From positions 69,559 through 133,558 of the forward strand of contig JACKBU010000010.1 of the NCBI GenBank assembly GCA_020634395.1: a stretch of 64,000 nucleotides of DNA, given 5' to 3'. The notes under the pieces are model-generated. The model was given only the letters and a program-made list of their open reading frames with translations. It searched no databases and was not told the origin of the DNA. Below are positions 16,599 to 26,380 of the stretch, one piece after another (the stretch's first letter is position 1; every line of letters starts with the position of its first letter). Source of the DNA: Ardenticatenaceae bacterium (GTDB lineage: Bacteria; Chloroflexota; Anaerolineae; Promineifilales; Promineifilaceae). Both the position numbers and the translations under genes were made by a program.

Positions 16599-18062
16599 TT
16601 AAGTCTCTTTACGGATATCGATTTCGTCGAACGACATGGCGTTGGTGGTAGCGATGGCTACGGCCGCGGCAATGGACAGGGCGCGCTCTATGTCCTGGTC
16701 ATCGAAATCGCCATCCTGTTTGTTAATAAGCTGTAAAGCGCCAACCACCTGGCCGCGGAAGATTAAGGGGACGCACAAAATCGACTGCGTCCTGAACCCA
16801 GTGCGGTCATCGACACTGCGATAGTGTAAGGGGTGGCTGGCAACATCGTTAGAATAAATGCCTGTTCCTGTTTGGGCTACGTGACCCACAAATCCTTCGC
16901 CGATCGGCACAGCCAGCTGCGACAAGACCTCTGTCGTCGTGCCCACATTGGCCAGCACACTTAACGTGCCGCGTATGGAATCCAGCCACCACAAAGAGGC
17001 CACTTCCACATCCCAGCTTTCGTGGATTTGTTTGATGGCCAGATGCAGCACTTCATCCAGATCGAGCGTGGAGGTGATCGTACGGGTGATGTCAATGAGG
17101 GTACGCAGTTCATCCAATTTACGTGCCAGGGCGTGGTCGGCGGCTTGCAAGACACGAGCGTTTTCTAGGGCAATGGCGGCATAATCGGCCAGGAAGGAAA
17201 GGAGAAATTCATCTCGTTTGCTGAAGGAACGCATGGCAACCTGGTTGCTAACGGCCAGAGCGCCCATGACCACGCCCCGCAGTTTGAGCGGCACGCAGAG
17301 AATCGATCGGGCATAGTGCCCGGCTTTGAGCATAATGCCTTCGCCGGTGAAACGTGACTGGCGAAACGGCCGTCCCTGACGCACCACCTCACCCAGATAC
17401 GATTCCTCATTGATTAGTGCAGTCTCCCCATCCTGGTCGCCAGACTGATCTACCTTGCCGTAAGCTTTCAGACGCGCACCCGAATCGTCCACAAGCCAGA
17501 TGCGGCTCCCCTCAGCATCGGTCAGGTAAGTGGCCGCTTCCAAAACACGCTCCAACACCTGGTCTACACTCAACAGCGACGTAATCGCCTTGCCGATCTT
17601 AAACAAAGTGTTCATTTCATGCGTCTGGCGGCTTAACTCCACCTTGACGCGGCGCAGCTGCTCGGCAAGCTCCGTTTTGTCGTGCAGCAAACGTGTTTCC
17701 ACCAGCGACCGGTCAATCGTCTCCACCACTTCATCAACCGTAAAAGGCTTGATCAGGTAATCCTTCGCTCCCAGGCGAAAAGCCTCAATCGCACTCAACT
17801 CCGATCCATATCCTGTCATTAAAATAACCGGCGTACTGATCGACTCCTGTGCCATTTGCTGCAATACGTCCAGGCCCGTCATTTCCGGCAAATTAAAGTC
17901 AAGCATCACCAGGTCAGGTTTCTTTTCACGAATACAGGCCAAACCCGACTGCCCATCATAAGCATATAACGTTTTATAACCAAAAGTGGGTAGCACGTGT
18001 TCCGTAAGATGCTTCACTATCTCGCGGCTATCGTCAATAATTAAAATCTGTTCACCACTCAT
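16599..18062 (-). CDS. Response regulator with two GAF domains (REC-GAF-GAF)
   Basis: A 487-aa cytosolic protein. The receiver domain covers residues 1-125: acidic pair IDDS, phospho-acceptor Asp in LVMLDFNLPEMTG, Thr in LMTGYG, Lys in LIKPF. A coiled-coil linker (about 125-165) leads to GAF1 (about 165-310, ARSILCVPLKLRGVVMGAL) and GAF2 (about 325-475, TQSILCVPLIFRGQVVGALQLINK). There is no histidine kinase, DNA-binding, GGDEF or HD-GYP output domain; the C-terminus ends right after GAF2. It would act by protein-protein contact or ligand sensing. No cognate kinase gene is adjacent. Confidence 0.92.
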   Translation of the reverse strand: MSGEQILIIDDSREIVKHLTEHVLPTFGYKTLYAYDGQSGLACIREKKPDLVMLDFNLPEMTGLDVLQQMAQESISTPVILMTGYGSELSAIEAFRLGAKDYLIKPFTVDEVVETIDRSLVETRLLHDKTELAEQLRRVKVELSRQTHEMNTLFKIGKAITSLLSVDQVLERVLEAATYLTDAEGSRIWLVDDSGARLKAYGKVDQSGDQDGETALINEESYLGEVVRQGRPFRQSRFTGEGIMLKAGHYARSILCVPLKLRGVVMGALAVSNQVAMRSFSKRDEFLLSFLADYAAIALENARVLQAADHALARKLDELRTLIDITRTITSTLDLDEVLHLAIKQIHESWDVEVASLWWLDSIRGTLSVLANVGTTTEVLSQLAVPIGEGFVGHVAQTGTGIYSNDVASHPLHYRSVDDRTGFRTQSILCVPLIFRGQVVGALQLINKQDGDFDDQDIERALSIAAAVAIATTNAMSFDEIDIRKET

Positions 18063-18223
18063 ACGTTTTCTCAGAAGCGATGCATGAAATGCTATTTACG
18101 AAGAAAGCCAGCATCCCCCCTACACATCGCCACAACTACCACAATATTTTGCCCAAAGCTTATGCACTTCCTGATACGCATTGGGGGTTCGCCACGAATG
18201 ATTATAACATAGCCCGCCGCTTC

Positions 18224-18251
18224 TTGACACGCCCGGTGCGGAGCCTATAAT
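18224..18251 (+). promoter_or_regulatory. Consensus sigma70 promoter of hutU (leaderless)
   Basis: TTGACA, a 16-nt spacer, TATAAT. The ATG starts 7 nt after the -10 box, so transcription should begin at or next to the start codon. No Shine-Dalgarno sequence precedes the ATG. Confidence 0.8.
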
Positions 18252-18258
18252 CCACTTT

Positions 18259-19911
18259 ATGAAACGCATAATCCACTCCCCTACTGGACCAGAACTGCAC
18301 TGCAAAGGGTGGCTGCAAGAAGCAGCTTACCGGATGCTGCAGAATAACCTAGACCCGGAAGTTGCCGGTGACCCGGATAATTTGATCGTCTACGGCGGGC
18401 GGGGCAAGGCAGCCCGCAATTGGGAGGCGTTCGACGCCATTCTTGCCAGCCTGCGCGAGTTGGAAAATGACGAAACCCTGCTCGTGCAAAGTGGCAAACC
18501 GGTCGCTGTCTTCCGCTCGCATCCAGACGCGCCGCGCGTGCTGATCGCCAATTCCAACATCGTGCCGCATTGGGCCACCCAGGAAAATTTCGATAAGTGG
18601 GAAGCAGAAGGTCTGATCATGTACGGGCAGATGACGGCCGGCAGTTGGATTTACATTGGCACGCAGGGTATTTTGCAGGGCACGTTTGAGACATTTGCGG
18701 CGGCGGCTAAACAAGCAGGCTGGCCCTCGCTGAAAGGCAAGTGGGTGCTCACGGCCGGTTTGGGCGAGATGGGCGGCGCGCAGCCCCTGGCCGTGACGAT
18801 GAACGGCGGTGTGGGCCTCATCGTGGAGGTGGATGAGTGGCGTGCCCGGCGGCGGTTAGACCACGAGTATATTGACGAGGTGGCGGAAACGCTGGATGAG
18901 GCGCTGGAACGCGTGCAGCATTATCTGGACGCCGGTGAGCCGCGTTCGATTGGCCTCATCGACAACGCGGCCGCGGTGTTTCCGGAACTGCTGGAACGCG
19001 GCTTAATCCCGGACATCGTGACCGACCAGACCTCGGCGCACGATTATCTGGCATATTTCCCCCATCACCTGAGTTTTGCCGACGGCCGTTCCCTTCGTGA
19101 AACCGATCCCGCCGAATTTATGCGCCTGTCCGGCGAATCGATGGCCCGGCAGTGCGCCGCCATGGTCGAGTTCCAGAAACGCGGCGCGATCGTCTTCGAT
19201 TACGGCAACAATTTGCGCCAGCGCGCCTTCGACGCCGGGGTAGAAGAGGCGTTTAACTATCCCGGATTTGTGCCGGCTTATATCCGCCCACTTTTCTGCG
19301 AAGGCAAAGGCCCCTTCCGCTGGGTAGCCCTCAGCGGCGACCCTGAAGATATTTACGCCACCGACCGCGCCATTTTAGAACTATTCCCGGAAGATGAATC
19401 ACTGCACCGCTGGATTTCGATGGCCCAGGAACAGGTCCATTTCCAGGGTTTGCCGGCGCGCATTTGCTGGCTGGGCTACGGCGAACGGGACAAAGCCGGC
19501 CTGAAGTTCAATGAAATGGTGGCCAGCGGCGAAGTGAAAGCACCCATCGTCATCGGCCGTGACCATTTGGATGCCGGGTCGGTAGCCAGCCCCAACCGGG
19601 AGACGGAGAGCATGAAGGACGGCTCCGACGCCATCGGCGACTGGCCGATTTTGAATGCGCTGATTAACGCCGTAAACGGGGCGACCTGGGTCAGCTTTCA
19701 CCATGGCGGCGGCGTGGGCATTGGCTACAGCCTGCATGCCGGCCAGGTAATTGTGGCCGACGGCACGCCGGAAGCGGCCGCCCGCCTGAAGCGGGTGCTG
19801 ACGTCTGATCCGGGCATGGGCGTGGCCCGCCACGTGGACGCCGGCTACCAGCGAGCCATCGATGTGGCCCGCGAGCGCGGTGTCCATATCCCCATGATGA
19901 AAAAAAGCTAG
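18259..19911 (+). CDS. hutU: Urocanate hydratase
   Basis: A 550-aa protein, the normal length for urocanase, which adds water across urocanate with tightly bound NAD+ to give imidazolonepropionate, step 2 of histidine degradation. Visible signatures: NLIVYGGRGKAARNWEAF, MTAGSWIYIGTQGI, TAGLGEMGGAQPLAVTMNGG (NAD site), and GLPARICWLGYGERDKAGL containing the active-site Cys region, followed by GRDHLDAGSVASP. It is a lone hut gene in this window (no hutH, hutI or hutG). Transcription is from its own consensus promoter, and an intrinsic terminator follows. Confidence 0.97.
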   Translation: MKRIIHSPTGPELHCKGWLQEAAYRMLQNNLDPEVAGDPDNLIVYGGRGKAARNWEAFDAILASLRELENDETLLVQSGKPVAVFRSHPDAPRVLIANSNIVPHWATQENFDKWEAEGLIMYGQMTAGSWIYIGTQGILQGTFETFAAAAKQAGWPSLKGKWVLTAGLGEMGGAQPLAVTMNGGVGLIVEVDEWRARRRLDHEYIDEVAETLDEALERVQHYLDAGEPRSIGLIDNAAAVFPELLERGLIPDIVTDQTSAHDYLAYFPHHLSFADGRSLRETDPAEFMRLSGESMARQCAAMVEFQKRGAIVFDYGNNLRQRAFDAGVEEAFNYPGFVPAYIRPLFCEGKGPFRWVALSGDPEDIYATDRAILELFPEDESLHRWISMAQEQVHFQGLPARICWLGYGERDKAGLKFNEMVASGEVKAPIVIGRDHLDAGSVASPNRETESMKDGSDAIGDWPILNALINAVNGATWVSFHHGGGVGIGYSLHAGQVIVADGTPEAAARLKRVLTSDPGMGVARHVDAGYQRAIDVARERGVHIPMMKKS

Positions 19912-19924
19912 AGAAAGAGAGTTG

Positions 19925-19956
19925 AATGGCAGGCGGACAGCGCCTGCCATTTTTTA
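19925..19956 (+). terminator. Intrinsic terminator after hutU
   Basis: AATGGCAGGCG-gacag-CGCCTGCCATT, an 11-bp perfect stem with a 5-nt loop followed by a run of T. It sits between the convergent hutU and HAD genes and overlaps the HAD stop. Confidence 0.9.
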
Positions 19957-20703
19957 TTCAGACCAGTCGTCGAGAACGGCCGTTAGTTCCAGCAAATTTT
20001 CGATCGTCGCGTCCGGGGTGAGCCAGTCCGGCAGGTGAAAACGCTGGTTGGCGCGCAGCAGTACGGCACGCATTCCGGCGGCGTGCGCGCCCACAATGTC
20101 GTGTTCCGGGGAATCGCCGATGAAGATGGCCCGGGCCGGTTGCACGCCCAAATCCTCCAAAACGTGCAGATAGGGCGTGGGCTGTGGTTTCCACTTGGCC
20201 GCATCCGCAGAAAAAAGCATGGCATCAAAATAACCATCCAGGCCAAAACGCTGCAGGTCGTTGATGTGGGCGGCGCCGGTAAACATCGTGTTGGACAAAA
20301 GACCCAATTTGTACCCGGCAGACTTCAGGTAAGTGAGGATTTCTTGTGCGCCGGGCAGGGGATGGGCCTGGGAGCATAAGGCAGTCTGGTATAGTTCGGC
20401 GGCTTCTGCCAGCCAGTCTGGCTGGATGCCGTTGGCCCCCGCGCAGGTGTGCAGAATGTCATCGAGAAAGTCTATGAGGCGCAGGTTTTGGTGGCCGGAT
20501 ACGGCCGTTTCCCACTTCCCCGGCAAAATAGAAAAGCCCGTATCCCGGAAAACCGTAAATTCTGGCAGCTGGCCGCCTTGTGCACGCAAGTAATCATAAG
20601 CCGCCTGCAAACCCGGCGTTTCCAGCGCCGGCCAGGCATCGTAAGGGCCGGTATACTCAATCAGCGTCCCCCCCAGGTCAAAAACAACTGCCTCTATGCT
20701 CAC
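19954..20703 (-). CDS. HAD-superfamily hydrolase (subfamily IA)
   Basis: A 249-aa phosphatase-like protein. Motif I VVFDLGGTLIE carries the first catalytic Asp; note DLGGT in place of the common DxDGT, which removes the second motif I Asp and may alter phosphatase activity, though DLGGT proteins are common in this subfamily. Motif II is LLSNTMF, motif III lysine in AAKWKPQPTPY, and motif IV IFIGDSPEHDIVGA. The GTG at 20703 has GGAG 6-7 nt upstream; an upstream ATG at 20748 falls inside the inter-gene hairpin. Substrate unknown. Confidence 0.88.
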   Translation of the reverse strand: MSIEAVVFDLGGTLIEYTGPYDAWPALETPGLQAAYDYLRAQGGQLPEFTVFRDTGFSILPGKWETAVSGHQNLRLIDFLDDILHTCAGANGIQPDWLAEAAELYQTALCSQAHPLPGAQEILTYLKSAGYKLGLLSNTMFTGAAHINDLQRFGLDGYFDAMLFSADAAKWKPQPTPYLHVLEDLGVQPARAIFIGDSPEHDIVGAHAAGMRAVLLRANQRFHLPDWLTPDATIENLLELTAVLDDWSE

Positions 20704-20721
20704 ATTTTGCTCCAAAAAGAC

Positions 20722-20781
20722 GAACGATAAACAGAGAACGATGAACACCGTTCCCCGTTCATCGTTCTCTGTTCATCGTTC
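20722..20781 (-). terminator. Long hairpin between mutS2 and the HAD gene
   Basis: Two 25-nt arms (20722-20746 and 20757-20781) that pair with a single mismatch around a 10-nt loop; on the minus strand the hairpin is followed by TCTTTTTGG. The arms consist of the gaacgatga/tcatcgttc words found at 2905 and 3717. It starts at the mutS2 stop codon, so it may terminate or attenuate mutS2 transcription. Confidence 0.7.
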
Positions 20782-23217
20782 CTAATTATGTTCTACCAGT
20801 TTGGCCACCGTCACGCCGGCGCCGCCTTCACCATCTTTGCCTTCTTCCCAGGAGGAAACGTGGCTGTTGCTTTTGAGGGCTGTGCGCACACCTTCACGCA
20901 TGCGCCCGGTGCCTTTGCCGTGGATGATGCGTACCCAGGGCATGCGCGACAGGAAAGCCGTATCCAGAAAGCGCTCTAGTTCGGCCAGGCCTTCTTCCAC
21001 GCGCTTGCCGCGCAAATCCAGTTCAAACCCGCTGGCCGATGAGACGGAGGCGCTGTAGCCGCTGCTCTCAATCTCTTCTTCTTCCTCCACCGGCCGGCCT
21101 TTAAATTCCAGGTCTTCAAAGCGAGCGCGCATTTGCAGACGGCCCATGGCGACAACGGCCTCGTTGTTGCCCAGCGACACTACTTCGCCTTTACGGTCCA
21201 GCGATTTCACCAGGACGGTATCGCCGACTTGGAGTTTACGGCGAATTTGTTTGGTAGACGGTTTGGGCGGGGAGGTAACGGCCGTAATCGGCTTCAGCTC
21301 TGTCTCCTCGACGGTGGCCACTTCCTGGCTCACCTTTTTTAGCTGGTTCAACGACACCGCGTCGCGAATCTGGCGGCGGGCGCGGGCCAGTTCCGCCTGC
21401 ACCGCCTCAATTTCCGCCCGGGCCTGCGCCTGCGCTTCGGCCAGGATTTCGCGGCGTTCTTCTTCGATTTGCGCCAGGCGATCCGCCAGTTCGCTGCGCT
21501 GGCTCTCCGCCTCGCGCAGCGCCAGGCGCGTCCCAGCTTCCTCCGACTCCATCTTGTCGCGCAAATCGTAGATCGTGTCCAGCAGGCTTTCCGCTTTATG
21601 GCTGCCTGCGCCAATCAGGTGCATGGCATCTTCCAGAATGGTCTCATCCAACCCCAACCGGCGGGCAATGGCAATGGCGTTAGAACGGCCGGGCAGCCCA
21701 ATCGTCATCTCGTAGGTGGGCGAAAGCGTGTCCACGTCGAACAGCAGCGAGGCATTGGTCGCCCCATCCGTCTGGCTGGCGTAGAGTTTTAGCTCCGGGT
21801 AATGGGTGGCAATGAACGTCGTCGCTCCTTTGTCGCGCAGGAAACTGACGATGGACTGGGCGAGCGCCGCGCCTTCGGCCGGATCTGTGCCAGAGCCTAA
21901 CTCGTCAAACAGCACCAGGGAGCGCTCATCCACCTGCTGCAGGATGCGGGTGATGTTGGTGATGTGGGCCGAGAAAGTAGACAGACTTTGTTCGATGGAC
22001 TGCTCGTCGCCGATGTCGGCAAACACGTTGTCGAATAAGGTCAGGCGCGCCTCTTTAGCCGGCAGGTGCAGACCAGATTGGGCCATCAGAACCATCAGGC
22101 CGGTAGTTTTGAGGCTGACCGTTTTACCGCCAGTATTCGGGCCAGTGATCAACACGATGAAAATGTCTTCATCCAGCGTCAGGTCTGTGGGCACGACGGT
22201 GGCCGGATCCAGCAGCGGATGGCGCGCCCCCTTGATCCAGATGGTGGAGCCAGGGTGCGGATTAGGCGGCGGCGGGGTCCATTTTTCGCGCTCGTTGGCG
22301 TGTTTGGGCGGGCGTGGGGCGGCAAAGACGCGCCAATCCACAAAATCCGGCTCCACGCCGTGGATAACGGAAGCATAGCGGGCGCGGGCAAAAATCAGAT
22401 CCAGTTCGGCCATGCGTTCCACGACACGCTTGATGCTGTCGCCTTGCTCGGCCACCTGCTGTGAAAGTTCGGCCAGGATACGCTGGATTTCTTCTTGCTC
22501 AGCGATTTGCAGGCCGCGGTACTCGTTGTTCAGGTCTACAGTGGCCAGCGGCTCGATCCACAGGGTAGCGCCGCTGCCGCTCTGGTCGTGGACGATGCCT
22601 TTGATGCGGCCTTTGGCGTCGGCGCGCAGCGGCACGACGTAACGGCCGCTGCGCATGGAAACGAGCGGCTCTTGCAGGTATTGGTTTTGGCTGCTTTGCA
22701 GGATGCGCTGGAGCTTTTCCTGGATACGGCCGTGTACCACCCGTAGTTCCTGGCGCAGCCGGGCCAGCTTGGGGCTGGCGCTGTCCAGCACCTCGCCGCG
22801 TTCATCGAGCGTCTGGCTGATGGCCGATACCAGGCCGGGGCATTCCTCAATCAGTTCGGCGATTTCCGCCAGGTGGGGGAAGGTTTCTTCGGCCTTGAGC
22901 AAATTGCGGCGCAAATTGCGGGCGGCCACCAGCGTGCTGCGGATGTCTAGCAGTTCTTCAGCCGGCAGGGTGAAACCGCGCTCGGCGTTGTCTACCGGGC
23001 GGCGCACATCGCGCGCCCCACCGATGGTGACATTGCTGTGGCTGTCCAACAGGCGTGCAGCTTCGGCCGTTTCGGTCTGCCACTGGCGCGCTTCCAGCAC
23101 ATCGGTGGTGGGCTGGAGGGCCAGGGCGAGTTCTTCGCCGCCGCTAAAGCTGGTGTAGCCAGCCAATATCTGGCGCACCTTATCAAATTCCAGGGTGATT
23201 AAACTCTTGCTATCCAT
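20782..23217 (-). CDS. mutS2: Endonuclease MutS2
   Basis: An 811-aa MutS-family ATPase lacking the mismatch-recognition domain. Residues about 1-300 form the helical core, Walker A is TGPNTGGKTVSLKTTGL, Walker B LVLFDELGSGTDPAEGAAL, then a long coiled coil (about 520-620), a KOW-like segment (VGDTVLVKSLDRKGEVV) and a C-terminal Smr nuclease domain with LDLRGKRVEEGL and HGKGTGRMREGVR. MutS2 suppresses homologous recombination and, in Bacillus, rescues collided ribosomes. A TATACT box ends 9 nt upstream of the ATG, again suggesting a very short leader. Confidence 0.96.
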   Translation of the reverse strand: MDSKSLITLEFDKVRQILAGYTSFSGGEELALALQPTTDVLEARQWQTETAEAARLLDSHSNVTIGGARDVRRPVDNAERGFTLPAEELLDIRSTLVAARNLRRNLLKAEETFPHLAEIAELIEECPGLVSAISQTLDERGEVLDSASPKLARLRQELRVVHGRIQEKLQRILQSSQNQYLQEPLVSMRSGRYVVPLRADAKGRIKGIVHDQSGSGATLWIEPLATVDLNNEYRGLQIAEQEEIQRILAELSQQVAEQGDSIKRVVERMAELDLIFARARYASVIHGVEPDFVDWRVFAAPRPPKHANEREKWTPPPPNPHPGSTIWIKGARHPLLDPATVVPTDLTLDEDIFIVLITGPNTGGKTVSLKTTGLMVLMAQSGLHLPAKEARLTLFDNVFADIGDEQSIEQSLSTFSAHITNITRILQQVDERSLVLFDELGSGTDPAEGAALAQSIVSFLRDKGATTFIATHYPELKLYASQTDGATNASLLFDVDTLSPTYEMTIGLPGRSNAIAIARRLGLDETILEDAMHLIGAGSHKAESLLDTIYDLRDKMESEEAGTRLALREAESQRSELADRLAQIEEERREILAEAQAQARAEIEAVQAELARARRQIRDAVSLNQLKKVSQEVATVEETELKPITAVTSPPKPSTKQIRRKLQVGDTVLVKSLDRKGEVVSLGNNEAVVAMGRLQMRARFEDLEFKGRPVEEEEEIESSGYSASVSSASGFELDLRGKRVEEGLAELERFLDTAFLSRMPWVRIIHGKGTGRMREGVRTALKSNSHVSSWEEGKDGEGGAGVTVAKLVEHN

Positions 23218-23320
23218 GTTGGCGTTAGTATATCTGAAATTAAGTAGGGGAACAGACGGCCGTTACCGACCAATTTTGCTTCACTGCCCCTAAAGTACCA
23301 GCCTATAAGGCCCTGACGGT

Positions 23321-23349
23321 TTGGTAGCGGTGTGCTTTTCCGTTAAAAT
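23321..23349 (+). promoter_or_regulatory. Predicted promoter of the Wzt-like gene (leaderless)
   Basis: TTGGTA, a 17-nt spacer, TAAAAT; the in-frame GTG at 23357 follows after exactly 7 nt. This supports GTG 23357 as the start. Confidence 0.6.
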
Positions 23350-23356
23350 TTGCCTC

Positions 23357-24631
23357 GTGGGTAGCGAAGAAATGATTGAGACAGGCGAGTCTCCTGTCAT
23401 CCGGTTTGAGGGTGTAAGCAAGCGCTTCACGTTCACGCGAGAGAAATCACAGAGCATTCTGGAGATTCTGCTGTCGGCGTTCCGGCGCAAGTCGGCGGCG
23501 GCGCAGGACCGCGACCTGTGGGCGCTGCGCGACGTCAGCTTTGATATTTTGCCGGGGCAGTGTGTGGGAATTGTGGGCCGGAATGGCAGTGGTAAAAGCA
23601 CGGCCCTCAAGCTGGCGGCGCGTATCCTCCGCCCGACAAACGGCCGTGTCTGGATTCGCGGCCGGGTGGGCGCGCTGCTAGAACTGGGCGCCGGCTTCCA
23701 TCCCGACCTGACCGGGCGAGAAAACATCTATCTCAACGCCTCGCTGCTGGGCCTTTCTCAGGCCGACATCGACGAGTGTTTTGCCCAAATTGTCGAGTTT
23801 TCCGAATTGGGGGACTTCATCGAAATGCCGGTCAAGCATTATTCCTCCGGCATGTACATGCGCCTGGGGTTTAGCGTAGCCATCCACATCAAACCAGACA
23901 TCTTAATCGTTGATGAGATCTTGGCCGTGGGCGACCAGGCTTTCCAGGCCAAGTGCATCGACCGCATCTATGATATGCGCGACAAGGGCACAACAATTGT
24001 GATGGTGAGCCACAATTTAAATATTTTGCGCAGTCTGTGCTCGCATCTGTTGTGGATTGACCACGGTGCGCTGCGGATGTGGGGGCCTACGGAAGAGGTG
24101 GCCGCGCAGTATATGGCTTACGCCTATGAACAAGAGGCACGGCAGGCCGAATCAACGGCAGAGAGTGGGGCTTTTAAGCGTTGGGGCAGCGGCGAAGTGG
24201 AGATTACGGCCGTGCGCTTTTTGAACAGCGAGGGCAAAGAAACAAACACCTTCACCACCGACGAGGCCATGACCATCGAACTCGCTTACACCGCCCACCA
24301 ACCGATTAAGTCGCCGGAGTTTGGGTTTGATATTTTGCGCCAGGATGGCGCGCACGTCAGCCGGCCCAACAGTGTTTTATCCGGGCTTAACGTCGGCACG
24401 GTTATGGGGTCCGGTAAAGTTTGTTATCACATTGACCGGCTGCCACTGCTGCCGGCAAAGTACAGGGTAACGGCGGCAATTTATAACGGCCGTCACCAAT
24501 CCGCCTACGATCATCATGATCAGGCATACACTTTTCGTATTGTTCCGTCTGAATCGACCCATGAGCTGTATGGTCTGGTTCAGCTGCCGGCGACCTGGGA
24601 GTTTCAACCCGAGGCGCCGGTTCCCATGTGA
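23357..24631 (+). CDS. wzt: Polysaccharide ABC transporter ATP-binding protein (Wzt-like)
   Basis: A 424-aa protein. The ABC domain (about residues 12-250) has Walker A GRNGSGKST, signature YSSGMYMRLGFSVA (the SSGM form typical of Wzt/TagH exporters), Walker B ILIVDEILAVGDQAFQ and the H-loop SHN. A C-terminal beta-sandwich (about 285-420, EITAVRFLNSEGKE..) resembles the Wzt carbohydrate-binding domain that selects the capped polysaccharide. The GTG start is supported by the promoter; ATG 23372 is an alternative. The matching permease is not adjacent but lies at 61539-62450. Divergent from mutS2. Confidence 0.93.
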   Translation: MGSEEMIETGESPVIRFEGVSKRFTFTREKSQSILEILLSAFRRKSAAAQDRDLWALRDVSFDILPGQCVGIVGRNGSGKSTALKLAARILRPTNGRVWIRGRVGALLELGAGFHPDLTGRENIYLNASLLGLSQADIDECFAQIVEFSELGDFIEMPVKHYSSGMYMRLGFSVAIHIKPDILIVDEILAVGDQAFQAKCIDRIYDMRDKGTTIVMVSHNLNILRSLCSHLLWIDHGALRMWGPTEEVAAQYMAYAYEQEARQAESTAESGAFKRWGSGEVEITAVRFLNSEGKETNTFTTDEAMTIELAYTAHQPIKSPEFGFDILRQDGAHVSRPNSVLSGLNVGTVMGSGKVCYHIDRLPLLPAKYRVTAAIYNGRHQSAYDHHDQAYTFRIVPSESTHELYGLVQLPATWEFQPEAPVPM

Positions 24632-24656
24632 ACCCGTAAATAGAGGTTTTTTAACC

Positions 24657-26369
24657 ATGAAACAGATGAAGAAAGTGAGTGTGGCCCTCGTCTTTTTGAC
24701 GGCGGTCCTGGTAGTAATTGTAGCGGTAATAACCACGGGAGAAACGGCCGTGCCTACACTGGCGGCCACTTTGCCACCCAGTCAGGTTGCATATCCCAAT
24801 GAAGCGGTGTCATCCAGTGCAGCTGCGCCAGTCAGCCAGACTGTACCGCCTGCGGAAGTACAGTCGCCAGACGCCGGAATGGCAAACTGCCGGTATGGCG
24901 CTACCCCAGTGAACGATGCAAATGACACTATCCCCTGGCTGTCCACCATTGGCGCCGGCTGGTTCCTGACGTTCGGTCCTAACAAGCCCGGTCTTACACC
25001 TAGCAACGACGCACGCTTTGTGCCTGTCTTGCGCGTTAATGAGGAAATGGTTGGTGATACATTCACCGGCGTGTGGACTGTTGGCGGGCAGACGGGAACG
25101 GCCGCCAAGACCTACGTGCAAAACCTGGTAGCCTCTCAACCAGGCGCGCTCTGGATCGTGGGCAACGAAGTGGATCGCCTGACTCAGGATGAAATGACTC
25201 CCGGCGTCTACGCTCAGGCCTATCACAATATTTATGGCTGGATAAAGGAAGCGGATCCCACAGCCCAGGTAGCTATTTCTGGTCTGGTGGAGGTGACACC
25301 TGCCCGCCTATGGTACCTCGATCAAGTCTGGAACTCCTACAAATCCTTGTACGGCACGATCATGCCGGTTGACGTGTGGAACATGCACCTTTACATCATC
25401 AACGAAGTGATGTTTGATGGAACACCGGGCGCCGCGCACATTCCGATCGGATTTGATCCGGCCAGCAATCCTTCGATTCACCTCAAGCGGCTGAGCAGCT
25501 TAGGACCAAACGCCAGCCAGGAGTGCGCCGACAACGATATCTACTGCTACGCCGAGCATGATGATATGACCATCTTTGCCCAGCAAATCCACGACATGCG
25601 CACCTGGATGAAAGCGCACGGCCAGCAAAACAAACCGCTCATTTTGTCTGAGTATTCCCTGCTTTGGCCATATGTCATCGATCCGGGTGGGTGCTTCTTG
25701 CAAGACGAACGTGGAAAGTGTTTTGATCCCAACCGCGTATCCACATTCATGGTGAACAGCTTTAACTATCTGGAAAACGCTAAAGATCCCAATTTGGGCT
25801 ACTCTTTGGACGACAACCGCCTGGTGCAGCAGTGGATGTGGTTTTCCTTATACGTCCCTTCGGAACCGGAAGCCATACCGGCTTATCCTGGCTCGGCCAG
25901 CAACTTGCTGAACAAAGAATATACGGCCCTGACGCAGATGGGGACAACCTACCGCAACTATGTCACGGCCCAAGGGGTGAACCGCAACTTGTTTGTCACG
26001 CAGGTGCGCAGCAGCGTTGCCTTTACCAACGGCAACCCCACGACGACGGCAACGTTGTCGGTCTTTTTCCGGAATAGTGGGAACACGGCCGTTACCACAC
26101 CATTCAACGTTACCTTCTACAGCAACGCGGCCATGACCAACGTCATCGGCACGGCCTCCTTCACTCCCAAAGTGGAAGGATGTGCCATGGTTGCCTACGA
26201 ATCGTTAGACGTTCAATGGACAAACCTGGCCCCCGGCGCGCATCCCTTCTGGGTGAAAATAGACAGCAGTGCCAGCATACCAGAAACCAATGAATCGGAT
26301 AATGTGGGCTACGGCACCGTGATTGTCGATCCTGCCGCCCAGGTCTTTTTGCCCGGCATTCTGCGGTAA
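24657..26369 (+). CDS. Exported clan GH-A-like glycosidase with C-terminal CARDB-like domain
   Basis: 570 aa. An N-terminal signal/anchor segment (VALVFLTAVLVVIVAVITTG) is followed by a Ser/Pro/Thr-rich linker. The central region resembles a TIM-barrel glycosidase: IVGNEVDR has the Asn-Glu acid/base pair typical of clan GH-A and PLILSEYSLLW a possible nucleophile Glu. Residues about 450-560 form a CARDB-like adhesion domain (SVFFRNSGNTAVTTPF..SIPETNESDNVGYGTV). The protein ends in VFLPGILR, a motif shared with other exported proteins here. It lies 25 nt after the Wzt-like gene. The substrate cannot be read; catalytic function is inferred from fold-like motifs only. Confidence 0.7.
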   Translation: MKQMKKVSVALVFLTAVLVVIVAVITTGETAVPTLAATLPPSQVAYPNEAVSSSAAAPVSQTVPPAEVQSPDAGMANCRYGATPVNDANDTIPWLSTIGAGWFLTFGPNKPGLTPSNDARFVPVLRVNEEMVGDTFTGVWTVGGQTGTAAKTYVQNLVASQPGALWIVGNEVDRLTQDEMTPGVYAQAYHNIYGWIKEADPTAQVAISGLVEVTPARLWYLDQVWNSYKSLYGTIMPVDVWNMHLYIINEVMFDGTPGAAHIPIGFDPASNPSIHLKRLSSLGPNASQECADNDIYCYAEHDDMTIFAQQIHDMRTWMKAHGQQNKPLILSEYSLLWPYVIDPGGCFLQDERGKCFDPNRVSTFMVNSFNYLENAKDPNLGYSLDDNRLVQQWMWFSLYVPSEPEAIPAYPGSASNLLNKEYTALTQMGTTYRNYVTAQGVNRNLFVTQVRSSVAFTNGNPTTTATLSVFFRNSGNTAVTTPFNVTFYSNAAMTNVIGTASFTPKVEGCAMVAYESLDVQWTNLAPGAHPFWVKIDSSASIPETNESDNVGYGTVIVDPAAQVFLPGILR

Positions 26370-26380
26370 ACAACGTTCTT

